64,000 nucleotides of DNA from Marivirga tractuosa DSM 4126 (GTDB lineage Bacteria; Bacteroidota; Bacteroidia; Cytophagales; Cyclobacteriaceae), in the NCBI RefSeq assembly GCF_000183425.1, contig NC_014759.1, forward strand, positions 682,001 to 746,000, written 5' to 3'. The translations under genes were made by a program, and so were the position numbers. This document shows, piece after piece, positions 19,007-28,109 of the stretch (its first letter is position 1; each line of letters starts with the position of its first letter). The notes beneath the pieces are model-generated. The model was not told the DNA's origin. It made no database searches and saw only the letters and a list, made by a program, of their open reading frames with translations.

Positions 19007-20263
19007 TCACCCCTGCCTCAACTCCAAAATTGTAATCTCAGGTGGGATTCCAATCCTTCCAGGATAACCAAGATAGCCATATCCCCTATTCACATACAGA
19101 CTTTGATTTCCTTCTTGGTAAAGTCCTGCCCATTGCTTGTAAACATATTGAGATGGACTCCATTTGAAGCCTGGGATTTCTATTCCAAACTGAAAACCGT
19201 GAGTGTGCCCGGCAAGCATCAAATCAATATCTGGATAGTCTTTTCTGATTTGGGCATCCCAATGGCTAGGGTCATGGGAAAGTAATATTTTGGTTGGTAA
19301 ACCTTCGGTACCAGCATAAGCTTTGCTAATATCTCCATATTTGGCAAATCTTCCTGCTCCCCAGTTTTCTACTCCTAAAACTGCCAAAGGCTCTTTATCC
19401 ACTGTCAGGATTCGGTTTTCATTGGTTAGTAAATCCCACCCCATGAGTTTATGAGCTTCTTTTAAATCCTGCAGGTTTTGAGCTTTTGCTTTTTCACTAC
19501 TCCAGTTTTTATAATCACCATAATCATGATTCCCCAGGGTAGAATAAACTCCTAAATCAGCTTTCAACTTTGAAAAGATAGGGATATATTTCTCTACTTC
19601 CTTGGCTTCATTATTCACCAAATCACCTGTAAAAAAAACCATATCAGGTTTTTCGGCCATCAGCATATCTATTCCGCCTTCAACTGCTATTCTATTCCAA
19701 AAACTACCACTATGAATATCAGAGAGCTGAGCTATTTTCACTCCGTGCCAAGCTTTCGGTAAATTGGGTATCACAATTGATTTTCTTCGGATGCGGTAAT
19801 CATGTGCTCCTGAGATTATTCCAAAACTCATAGCTGCCAAAGGCAGAGTACCTGCGACCAATGCAGACTTAGCAAAAAACTCAGATCTACTTATTTTTTC
19901 TCCCTCAATACCACTTTTTGAATTATTTAAAAGATCAGTGATCTTATAAAAACTCCATTGTCCGAATCGAATTACATCGCCAATCAATAGCACCAATAAG
20001 GCAATAGTTTTTGAAAGGTAATTCATAAATACCAGCACCAACATAAACTGCCGAGCCACACGCGAAAAGAAATCAGGATTTCCAAAATGGTATAGGAAAA
20101 AGCCCAATAGCGTGATTGCAGTAAACCCCCAATAAATACCATAAGCAATGTTTTTCCCTAATTGAGAGAAATTTTGCACTCCTATTTTCAGTGCTTGAAA
20201 GACATATAGGTCAATCAAAATGAAAATGACAGCAACTAGCGGTATGAGGATTAGTTTGGACAT
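19007..20263 (-). CDS. membrane-anchored metallophosphoesterase
   Basis: 418 aa. Three or four hydrophobic segments in the first 165 residues anchor it in the inner membrane. The calcineurin-like phosphoesterase domain follows with all metal motifs in order: DIH (LSDIHSGSF), GDLVN, GNHDYGDY, SHDPSHWD and GHTHGFQFG. This layout matches YkuE/YaeI-type phosphoesterases, which act on membrane or cell-envelope phosphoesters such as lipid A precursors. The substrate here cannot be told. It is transcribed alone, between a palindrome downstream and an inverted repeat upstream. Confidence 0.88.
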   Translation of the reverse strand: MSKLILIPLVAVIFILIDLYVFQALKIGVQNFSQLGKNIAYGIYWGFTAITLLGFFLYHFGNPDFFSRVARQFMLVLVFMNYLSKTIALLVLLIGDVIRFGQWSFYKITDLLNNSKSGIEGEKISRSEFFAKSALVAGTLPLAAMSFGIISGAHDYRIRRKSIVIPNLPKAWHGVKIAQLSDIHSGSFWNRIAVEGGIDMLMAEKPDMVFFTGDLVNNEAKEVEKYIPIFSKLKADLGVYSTLGNHDYGDYKNWSSEKAKAQNLQDLKEAHKLMGWDLLTNENRILTVDKEPLAVLGVENWGAGRFAKYGDISKAYAGTEGLPTKILLSHDPSHWDAQIRKDYPDIDLMLAGHTHGFQFGIEIPGFKWSPSQYVYKQWAGLYQEGNQSLYVNRGYGYLGYPGRIGIPPEITILELRQG

Positions 20264-20285
20264 GTGGTGGAGTTGGAAGTTGGAG

Positions 20286-20335
20286 GTTAGAAGTTGGGAG
20301 CGGAAACTTCGAGCTTCCTACTCCCAACTTCTAAC
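20286..20335 (-). terminator. 15-bp perfect inverted repeat after the efflux operon
   Basis: Arms GTTAGAAGTTGGGAG (20286-20300) and CTCCCAACTTCTAAC (20321-20335) surround a 20-base loop and touch the stop codon of the RND pump gene. The words resemble GAAGTGGGAAGTAGGAAG-type filler near 54010-54060 and 59900-59970, so this may be a repeat element used as a terminator. Confidence 0.5.
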
Positions 20336-23300
20336 TTATCGCCCTATCCCAAATTTAGCATTTAATTGATTTGCAATAAGATACATAACAGGTACGATTA
20401 CCAATGTTAAAAAGGTTGCGAATGTCAAACCAAATATTATAGTCCAACAAATCGGTTCCCAAAACATAACGGAATCTCCACCTAAATAAAAATCTGGATT
20501 GTAGCTGGTGAATAACTGTATAAAATCAAAATTGAATCCAATTGCCAAAGGAATTAAACCTAGAATGGTTGTGATAGCAGTCAACAATACTGGTCTCAAA
20601 CGAGTTTTTCCCGCTAGCATCACTGCCTCTTTTACCATTTCATAAGTTAAACTTTCACCTTCTTCCAAATTCAACTTCTTATTGGCCTTACTGATTTCAA
20701 TAAAGTCAATAAGAACGATAGCATTATTTACTACTATACCTGCCAGTGAAATAATCCCTATCATAGTCATTACAATTACAAAATCCATCTGGAAAGCAAC
20801 CAGTCCTAAGAATACACCAATGGTACTGAAAATCACAGAACTCATGATAATAAATGGAGCTGTCAATCTATTGAACTGAGCCACTATAATTAAGAATATC
20901 AAGAATACGGCAAGCAATAAAGCTATGCTTAAAAACTCTAGTTCCTCAGCTTGTTCTTCCTGTTCACCTGTAAATTTAATTTCATAGCCTGCAGGAACTT
21001 CAAAGTCCTTCATGGCTGCTTTTAATTGATTATTGACATTAGTGGCATTATATCCATCTAAAATATTGGAATAAACCGTCACCACTCTATCCAATTCTTT
21101 ACGATTAATAGAACCATACGTACTGGTATATTCCACATCTGCTACAGCACTAATCGGCACTTGATTAACTTTTCCTGAAGATTGATCTCTATAGGTTATC
21201 TTTTTATTAATCAATGCATTTACATCATAACGATATTCATCATTGTAGCGCAACTGGATTTCATAGTCATCTTCACCTTCTTTATATTTAGAGATTTCCT
21301 TTCCGAAAAGCCCTGTTCTGATTTCATTGGCGATAGTTGCAGTACTTAAACCAAACCTTCTAGCACTTTCTCGATCAATGTTGATGGTCAATTCTGGCTT
21401 CCCTACCTCTAAATCTGTTTTTAAATCTTCAATACCTCCAATATTTTGATTATTAATAAAAACAGTTAGGTCTTCCGTAATTTGAATTAACTTATCATAA
21501 TCTTCCCCACTAATTTCGATATTAAGCGGCTTCCCAGTTGGTGGTCCTGCCTGATCTTTATCTACGGTAATAGAAACACCAGCATATTTATCTGCCACAG
21601 CCTCCCTTATCTCATTCATCACTTTTGTGGTTGAAATTCCATTTCTGTATTTGAATTCCACAAAATTGACCGTAATTCTGGCTTTATTTGGCGTATCGGA
21701 TTGCCCCATAGCAGTCGGATCACTTGGGTCACTCGCCCCTTTTCCTACATTAGCCACAACTGATTCAACTATTTCAGAATAAGGTTCAATCACTTTTTGA
21801 ACTTCTTTCTCAATTTTAGTAGAGAATTCATTAGTATGTTCCACATCAGTTCCAACCGGAAACTCTACAAACACATTGACATATTTTGGTTCGTTTTCAG
21901 GGAAGAATAAAACATTTGGGGTAAAAACTCCCAATAACATTACGGAACCAAACAATGCTACAACTGTCCCTCCTAGGAATAAATAAGGATTTCTTCCTTT
22001 TATCGCAAAAGCAAGTGTACGTGAATATAAGCCTTCAACCGCAGGTAAAAATCCTCTTTGAAATTTTCTAGAAAGTGGAGTAAGAATATAGGTGTTGATT
22101 AAACCTAATGCACCAAACAAAATTGCCAGATTACCTAGCGCATAAACTTTCAACAGAATAAAAATTGCTCCAATGGCAAATGAAATTCCAGCAATTCTCC
22201 AAACTCTTTTATAATTCAATCTACCGCCTTCATCTATTCTCATGAATGAAGCTATAAATACCGGATTTATAACCAAGGCCACAAACAAAGAGGAACCTAA
22301 AGTAATTATTAAAGTAATCGGCAAGTATTTCATAAACTCCCCAATTAAACCAGGCCAAAATGCTAATGGCAAGAAGGCTGCTAAAGTGGTAGCTGTGGAT
22401 GAAATAATAGGCAAGGCTACTTCTCCTACTCCAATTTTAGTGGCTTTGATTGGAGAATATCCTTCTTCCATTAAACGATAAACATTTTCCACTACCACAA
22501 TGCCATTATCAACCAACATTCCCAATGCCATAATTAAAGAGAATAATACAATCATATTAATCGTAATTCCTAAGGCACCTAAAATCATGAAAGCCATAAA
22601 AATTGACATCGGAATAGCAATCCCCACAAAAAGTGCATTTCGAGTTCCTAAGAAGAATAACAGCACTAATACCACCAATATAACACCAGAAATAATGTTA
22701 TTTTCCAAGCTACTTACCTGATCTCTTGTTTGTTGCGATTGGTCATTTGTAATTGTAACCTCCAATCCATCAGGAAATACTTCTTGTTTGGCTTTTTCAA
22801 TTACCTCGTTAATTTTTTCAGTTAATATCAGTAAGTTTTCACCACTTCTCTTTACCGCATCCACCATTACAACCGCCTCGTTATTTAATCGAGCATAACT
22901 TTGCTTTTCTTTATAATCAAACTCAATTTCAGCAATATCTTTCAGGTATACGATGTTAGCATTTTCATTTTTAATGATAAGGTTTTCCAATTGCTCAGGA
23001 TTATCATATTCACCAGAAATTGAAACTGTTCTTCTGATTTTACCCATTTTAATATTACCACCTGACATGGTCATATTCTCTTGCTGAACCGCTGTTTCAA
23101 TATCGTTAAAGCTAATTTTACGAGCTTCCATTTCCAGTGGATCTACCATAATCCGAACTTCCTTTTCGTCTACTCCTCTAATCTCTGCTTTAGACATTTC
23201 TGGAAATTTCTCCATTTCCTCTTCCAGATACTCTGCATAGGAATTTAAGGTCTCTACACTGTAATTACCTGAGAGATTAATATTCATAATTGGAAATTCC

Positions 23301-23740
23301 GATACATTAAGCTCAAATACATTCGGATCATCTTGCAAATCAGATGGCAACTCTGATTTTGCTTGATCCACTGCATCTTTTACTTCTTGTAAAGCCTCTT
23401 CAACATCTGTATCAGTAGTAAACTCAACTATAATTGTTGAGAAATCCTGTACTGAGGTTGATTTAATATTATCCACTGAAGAAATGGTGTTAATTTCTTT
23501 TTCAAGTGGTCGAGTAATTAATTTCTCCATATCAGCTGGAGAGTTTCCTGGGTGTGGCGTACCAATATAAATAGTGGGTTGAGCTATTTCAGGAAAATTC
23601 TCTTTTGGTAAATTTATATAAGAAAAAATACCTAACACCACTATTAAAAAAGCCAATACATATACAGTAGTTCGGTTGTTGACCGAAAGGGTGGTTAGTC
23701 CAAACTCCTTTTCTACTTTCTTTTTATTCTGATCGCTCAT
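20336..23740 (-). CDS. RND efflux pump inner-membrane permease
   Basis: 1134 aa, slightly longer than the usual 1030-1050 of AcrB-like pumps. The first transmembrane helix is at about residues 27-46, followed by a large periplasmic porter domain. Helices 2-6 begin near residue 350, with the proton-relay aspartate in MALGMLVDNGIVVVENVYRL (near residue 410). A second periplasmic domain and helices 8-12 follow (FLSIALLLAVFLIFLIIVAQ onward). It would take up drugs or other amphiphiles and expel them through the partner channel using proton flow. It is the last gene of a four-gene operon (regulator, channel, adaptor, pump), 18 bp after the adaptor. The substrate range is unknown. Confidence 0.93.
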   Translation of the reverse strand: MSDQNKKKVEKEFGLTTLSVNNRTTVYVLAFLIVVLGIFSYINLPKENFPEIAQPTIYIGTPHPGNSPADMEKLITRPLEKEINTISSVDNIKSTSVQDFSTIIVEFTTDTDVEEALQEVKDAVDQAKSELPSDLQDDPNVFELNVSEFPIMNINLSGNYSVETLNSYAEYLEEEMEKFPEMSKAEIRGVDEKEVRIMVDPLEMEARKISFNDIETAVQQENMTMSGGNIKMGKIRRTVSISGEYDNPEQLENLIIKNENANIVYLKDIAEIEFDYKEKQSYARLNNEAVVMVDAVKRSGENLLILTEKINEVIEKAKQEVFPDGLEVTITNDQSQQTRDQVSSLENNIISGVILVVLVLLFFLGTRNALFVGIAIPMSIFMAFMILGALGITINMIVLFSLIMALGMLVDNGIVVVENVYRLMEEGYSPIKATKIGVGEVALPIISSTATTLAAFLPLAFWPGLIGEFMKYLPITLIITLGSSLFVALVINPVFIASFMRIDEGGRLNYKRVWRIAGISFAIGAIFILLKVYALGNLAILFGALGLINTYILTPLSRKFQRGFLPAVEGLYSRTLAFAIKGRNPYLFLGGTVVALFGSVMLLGVFTPNVLFFPENEPKYVNVFVEFPVGTDVEHTNEFSTKIEKEVQKVIEPYSEIVESVVANVGKGASDPSDPTAMGQSDTPNKARITVNFVEFKYRNGISTTKVMNEIREAVADKYAGVSITVDKDQAGPPTGKPLNIEISGEDYDKLIQITEDLTVFINNQNIGGIEDLKTDLEVGKPELTINIDRESARRFGLSTATIANEIRTGLFGKEISKYKEGEDDYEIQLRYNDEYRYDVNALINKKITYRDQSSGKVNQVPISAVADVEYTSTYGSINRKELDRVVTVYSNILDGYNATNVNNQLKAAMKDFEVPAGYEIKFTGEQEEQAEELEFLSIALLLAVFLIFLIIVAQFNRLTAPFIIMSSVIFSTIGVFLGLVAFQMDFVIVMTMIGIISLAGIVVNNAIVLIDFIEISKANKKLNLEEGESLTYEMVKEAVMLAGKTRLRPVLLTAITTILGLIPLAIGFNFDFIQLFTSYNPDFYLGGDSVMFWEPICWTIIFGLTFATFLTLVIVPVMYLIANQLNAKFGIGR

Positions 23741-23758
23741 AAATATCTTTTTTCGGAA

Positions 23759-24913
23759 TTATTGTGCAATACGAACTTCTATTCCATTAACAGCTTCTCG
23801 GTAACCTTCTGAAATAATCACATCCCCATTTTTAAGACCGTTTAAAATTTCAGTTCTATCATTATAAGTCTTTCCTCTTTCAACTCTTACTTTTTTAGCT
23901 TTCTTTTGATTACCCTTGTTTTCAACCACAAAAACAAAATCACCTACATTATCTTGTTGAACTACATAAGAAGGAACTACTATGGCTTCCTGATTTTCAT
24001 AATCCACCAAAGTTAGACGTGCAAACTGGTTTGGTTTTAAATTATCAACGAATTCATTGACTTTCACTTCCAATTGAAAAGTTCTGTTTGCCGGATTTAT
24101 GACATAGCTTACTGCACTCACTACTGTAGAGAATGATTTCTTTATAGAAGGCAGATATACCTCTACTGAATCACCCTGATCAAAATCATTAATATATTCT
24201 TCAGAAACATCCGCTTTAAGGTACATTTCTTCTTGGCTTACCATGCTTAGTACGGGCAAGCCTGGCTGCACCATTTCTCCCATATTAACATTCACATCAT
24301 TAATTCTTCCATTAAAAGGAGCTTTTAGATAAGCCATATCCAATTGAGATTGAGCAGTAGCTAATTGTCTTTCTAGCGTTTCCTTTCTGTTTTTAGCTTC
24401 CAAATACTGCACTTCAGTTCCAATTTCTTGTTCCCAAAGGTTTTTTTGCTTTTTGTAAATAGTGGTAGCTAAATCTAAAGCCGTTTTTAATTCTTTAATA
24501 CTATTTTCTGTAGTAGAAGCATCCAATTTTACCAATAGTTGATTCCGCTTTACCATATCTCCAGGCGAGACATTGATCTGTGTAACCCTTCCCATGGTTT
24601 CAGCTCCCATTGTAATATTTTTTCGAGATGCCACTTCACCTTGAACATTGATTTTATGTTTAAAATCTTGAGGTTTCACAACCGCTTGCTTTATTAATAC
24701 AGATTGATCTGTTTTTTTAGCAAATTCTGGGTCAAGTTTGGCAATTTCTTCTTGCAACTCGTTTGCCTCAATTGTTTTTTCTTGAATATCTTTCTCTATT
24801 CTTTCTAGTTTTGACTTCAATTTCTCAACATCGGAATTTCCTCCGCAAGCTGCCATGAAAACCGTAAGTGCAATTATTAAAAGTGAATTTCTCATTTTTA
24901 TAGTTATTCTCAT
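23759..24913 (-). CDS. RND efflux periplasmic adaptor lipoprotein
   Basis: About 384 aa from the ATG at 24913; a TTG lies 9 bases upstream, and a later ATG at 24895 gives the most typical leader (MRNSLLIIALTVFMAAC). The leader ends in a lipobox, so the protein is anchored to the inner membrane. An N-terminal coiled coil (VEKLKSKLERIEKDIQEKT) precedes the adaptor domains. The lipoyl half-motifs surround the hairpin (GRVTQINVSPGDMVKRNQLL and LKAPFNGRINDVNVNMGEMV), followed by beta-barrel and membrane-proximal parts. It bridges the pump and the TolC-like channel encoded on either side. Confidence 0.9.
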   Translation of the reverse strand: MRITIKMRNSLLIIALTVFMAACGGNSDVEKLKSKLERIEKDIQEKTIEANELQEEIAKLDPEFAKKTDQSVLIKQAVVKPQDFKHKINVQGEVASRKNITMGAETMGRVTQINVSPGDMVKRNQLLVKLDASTTENSIKELKTALDLATTIYKKQKNLWEQEIGTEVQYLEAKNRKETLERQLATAQSQLDMAYLKAPFNGRINDVNVNMGEMVQPGLPVLSMVSQEEMYLKADVSEEYINDFDQGDSVEVYLPSIKKSFSTVVSAVSYVINPANRTFQLEVKVNEFVDNLKPNQFARLTLVDYENQEAIVVPSYVVQQDNVGDFVFVVENKGNQKKAKKVRVERGKTYNDRTEILNGLKNGDVIISEGYREAVNGIEVRIAQ

Positions 24914-24923
24914 TTTTATCAAA

Positions 24924-26288
24924 TCAATACAATATTCCTAATGCTTTTTCTAATTCTATTTTGGCAATCACCGCATCGTAAAGTGAGCTATAATAATTGG
25001 TTTCAGCCTCTTTCTTGGAAGTTTCAGCATCCAATAATTCACGACTGCTTGCTAAGCCATTTTTATATTTAGTTTCAATTTGCTCGTAAACAGATTGCGC
25101 CAAAGCCATATTTTGCTTTTGTACATCCATACTTTCTTTGGCCGACTTCAGATCGTCTTTTGCTTTTTTGATTTCCATGTCAATGGAGCTTTTCAATTGC
25201 TCCTTCTGAATTTCAATTTGCTCAATCTGAATTCTGTTTTTTTCCATTTTGCTTGATCGATTTAATCCAGTAAACAAATTCCACTGTATGCTAATACCAA
25301 CAGCTCCAAAACTCAACCAATTATTACTGAAGTCAAATAATTCACTGGTGCCATTTACTCCCGAGTTCCATCCATAACTAAAATTTGCGTGTAACTTAGG
25401 AAGGTGGGTGGCTTTATTATTTCTCAAATCCAAATTGGCCAAATCTTGGTTAACTTGCAGGATAGAGAATTCACTTCTCTCTCTATAATCGAAATTTTCA
25501 GATTTATTCAAGTATTCCTCTGCCTCGAGGGTTAGGTTTGATATGCTACCAGAGAGTTCCAAAGGTGAGTTAATAGGCATTCCCATTTGAAATTTTAACA
25601 TATCCATGGAAACGTCAAAGCTCCTTTTAGCCTTGTTATTTTCTGTCTGAATATTATTGTAATTCACATTGATTCTATCTACATCAATTTTCTCTGCAAA
25701 TCCATTTTCATATAAGACTTTCGTTTCCTTGAGTACTCTTTCTAATTGCTCTTGATTAGCATCCAGCAATTTCAAACGCTCCTCGGTAATCAATACCAAA
25801 TAGTAAGCTTTTGTAATAGCTTCCACGGTTTCCACCTCCGATTGATTAGATTCCTTTTGTCTTAATTCTCTTAAGGTTTTGGCTGCTTGAAGACCCACGA
25901 AGTAAGAGCCATCAAACAGAAGTTGCGAAACAGAAAAAGCAGCATTACCATCATATTCGGGACTAAATTGAACAGGGGTAAAACCTGGCTCAGGATTTCC
26001 TAAAATTTCATTGGGTAAAAATGCCTTTTGCACTTCATAATTATAATTCATCCCACTTTGAAACTTTACTTGCGGAAGACCCATAGATCGTGTTTCTCCT
26101 ACTTGAGTCTCTGCAATGGCTTCTTCCATTCTCGTAGTTTTCAAATTTCGATTATTTTCCAATGCGTAATTCACACATTCTTCCAAACTCATAGGTTTGG
26201 TAATTTCCTCTTGCGCCAATATGCTAATAGGCATAAAAAAGGCAACTGCACAAAAAATTCTGATTTTGTTAAGCTTCATGCTCTTCAT
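24924..26288 (-). CDS. TolC-family outer-membrane efflux channel
   Basis: 454 aa with a signal peptide (cleavage near residue 25, SILAQ-EE). Two repeats each contain long amphipathic helices and short outer-membrane strands, as in TolC: the first opens with MSLEECVNYALENNRNLKTT, the second with ERSEFSILQVNQDLANLDL. It forms the outer exit duct of the pump complex. The gene begins inside the 3' end of the TetR-type regulator gene (20-base overlap) and ends a few bases before the adaptor start, which shows translational coupling through the operon. Confidence 0.92.
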   Translation of the reverse strand: MKSMKLNKIRIFCAVAFFMPISILAQEEITKPMSLEECVNYALENNRNLKTTRMEEAIAETQVGETRSMGLPQVKFQSGMNYNYEVQKAFLPNEILGNPEPGFTPVQFSPEYDGNAAFSVSQLLFDGSYFVGLQAAKTLRELRQKESNQSEVETVEAITKAYYLVLITEERLKLLDANQEQLERVLKETKVLYENGFAEKIDVDRINVNYNNIQTENNKAKRSFDVSMDMLKFQMGMPINSPLELSGSISNLTLEAEEYLNKSENFDYRERSEFSILQVNQDLANLDLRNNKATHLPKLHANFSYGWNSGVNGTSELFDFSNNWLSFGAVGISIQWNLFTGLNRSSKMEKNRIQIEQIEIQKEQLKSSIDMEIKKAKDDLKSAKESMDVQKQNMALAQSVYEQIETKYKNGLASSRELLDAETSKKEAETNYYSSLYDAVIAKIELEKALGILY

Positions 26289-26883
26289 TTAAATATTGAT
26301 TATATTTTTCTTTTCCTTTTTCAGTTAATATTCCATGAATAAAATGATCAAACAACTGTTCGTGAACTTCCTTGAAATCGAATTTATCCCTTGGGAAAAC
26401 TTCATTATTAAAAGCCAATTGAACTTGTTCAATTCTTTGAATAATTAGAATTTCAGTATTAATTTCTTTTCTGAAATAGCCAGTGGAGATTCCATTTTCA
26501 ATGATTTGACTCATTCTATCCTTCATAAAAGTGTTTTTAAACTCCAAAAACCTTTTATACGCCTTGGGGAAATAACGCTGTAAATCATAAAGAACCGTTG
26601 GATTTATTGCCTCTATCTGTACCTTCATACATTTTGAAATTCTATAAATAGATTCTATTGCGTCTTTACTGTTCTCTAAAACATTTTCTATTTCCTTGCG
26701 GTGGTCTGAAAAATGTTCATGAACAGATTTGAATACAATGCTATTTTTGTCATTAAAGAACTGATAGATTGTTTTTTTGCTTACCCCTACTTTTCTGGCT
26801 ATATCATCCATTGTGATAGACTTCAAGCCAAATTGCATAAATAAGTTCTTTGCTCCCTCTAATATATTTTTCTCTGTACTCAA
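26269..26883 (-). CDS. TetR/AcrR-family transcriptional regulator
   Basis: 204 aa from a TTG start, giving the usual short arm before the DNA-binding domain. The helix-turn-helix is at residues 6-50 (GLKSITMDDIARKVGVSKKT, then IYQFFNDKNSIV). The remaining residues form the helical ligand-binding domain, with no recognisable ligand. It leads the efflux operon and probably represses it. A palindrome lies just before its start codon. Loss of repression upon binding a pump substrate is the expected mode for the family. Confidence 0.9.
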   Translation of the reverse strand: MSTEKNILEGAKNLFMQFGLKSITMDDIARKVGVSKKTIYQFFNDKNSIVFKSVHEHFSDHRKEIENVLENSKDAIESIYRISKCMKVQIEAINPTVLYDLQRYFPKAYKRFLEFKNTFMKDRMSQIIENGISTGYFRKEINTEILIIQRIEQVQLAFNNEVFPRDKFDFKEVHEQLFDHFIHGILTEKGKEKYNQYLNEEHEA

Positions 26884-26908
26884 ATTATTATATTGCGATT
26901 AATACTTC

Positions 26909-26959
26909 GGAAACTTTAATCAGATTGAAAGTTTCCTCGGTTTCCAACGGGCAAAGGTA
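26909..26959 (-). promoter_or_regulatory. promoter and operator-like palindrome of the efflux operon
   Basis: On the minus strand TACCTTTG (26952-26959) fits the Bacteroidota -7 box; no clear -33 TTTG is seen at the right distance. Just downstream, between this box and the start codon, lie perfect arms GGAAACTTT (26909-26917) and AAAGTTTCC (26928-26936) with a 10-base spacer. This size and position suit a TetR-type dimer blocking transcription. Confidence 0.5.
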
Positions 26960-27102
26960 GCTTTTGTTTATAATTTTTTAGAAAAATCATAAATATATTT
27001 TAACCTATTGAAAATTAAGCCGTTGGGTAGATTTTGCTATTTGCTAATTAATAATTTTAAATTTGGTTTTTAACAGCCACATAACCCATTAGTTTTTTCT
27101 AA

Positions 27103-27906
27103 ATGAAGTACGACCATATAATATTTGGAGATAATATTTTAAATTATTCTATTAATGGAAATGGTAAAACACCACTTTTAGCCTTTCATGGATTTGGGCA
27201 ATCAAAAGAAGTATATCTTCCCTTTTCTGAATTATTAGGGGATGAATATACTGTTTATGCATTTGACATCTATTACCATGGGAATAGTGAATGGAAGGAC
27301 AGAAACCAAGCCTTGGAAAAGCAAGATTGGGAAGTAATATTAAAATCTTTTTTGGAAAAACATCAAATTGAAAAATTTGCAGTTGTAGGTTATAGCATGG
27401 GAGGAAAATTTGCTTTAGCTAGTTTAGAGCTATTTCCAAGAAAAATAAAAGAGTTTTTATTAATTGCACCAGATGGAATTAAAACTTCATTTTGGTACAG
27501 TTTGGCAACCTACCCTAATTCTTTTAGAAGATTTTTTAGAGCAATGATAGTGAAGCCGAAATACTTCTATCAGATTTTAACTTTCACAAAAAAAATGGGC
27601 TTGGTCGATAAAAGTTTACTGAAATTTGCCAATACCCAAATGAACACTAGAGAAAAAAGAAGAAGAGTTTATTTAACTTGGGTAGTTTTCAGGCATTTAA
27701 AATTTGATTTAAAATTAATAGCCTTCCTTATCAACCAGAATAAAATCCCGACAATGATGTTTACGGGCAAATATGATAAAATCATCACTGCCGAGAATAT
27801 GATGGATTTATTAAAGCATGTAAAAGAATATGAGCATGTAATTCTGGAAGCGGGGCATAATACCTTGATTGCTGATACGGCTAAGCATTTGGCCAAAGCC
27901 CCTTAA
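27103..27906 (+). CDS. alpha/beta-hydrolase
   Basis: 267 aa, no signal peptide, so probably cytoplasmic. Oxyanion region HGFGQS (about residue 29), nucleophile elbow GYSMGG (serine near 99), likely acid in TGKYDKI and catalytic histidine in AGHNTL (near 252). The fold is complete with a helical cap (residues 135-200). Substrate unknown. It is divergent from the TetR-led efflux operon, sharing a 219-bp intergenic region. Confidence 0.85.
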   Translation: MKYDHIIFGDNILNYSINGNGKTPLLAFHGFGQSKEVYLPFSELLGDEYTVYAFDIYYHGNSEWKDRNQALEKQDWEVILKSFLEKHQIEKFAVVGYSMGGKFALASLELFPRKIKEFLLIAPDGIKTSFWYSLATYPNSFRRFFRAMIVKPKYFYQILTFTKKMGLVDKSLLKFANTQMNTREKRRRVYLTWVVFRHLKFDLKLIAFLINQNKIPTMMFTGKYDKIITAENMMDLLKHVKEYEHVILEAGHNTLIADTAKHLAKAP

Positions 27907-28000
27907 TCCCCAAAGGGGAAACTGGGCAGAATCAATTATTGAAATATAGTAGTAATAATTTAAAATAAATATTCTTGAATTTAAAGATAGAGCACCCTTA

Positions 28001-28050
28001 TCTTGATTCTTGACTCTTGATTCTAGATTCTAGGTTCTTGGTTCTAGGTT
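28001..28050. repeat. short degenerate tandem repeat before purL
   Basis: Several imperfect copies of a 7-9 base word of the type TTGATTC / TTCTAGG follow one another (TCTTGATTCTTGACTCTTGA onward). It sits just upstream of a TAACTTTG -7-like box at 28068-28075. Confidence 0.45.
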
Positions 28051-28109
28051 AAATAATGGATAATTTCTAACTTTGCAGCTTTATTAATTCCACCTACATA
28101 AAACACATT

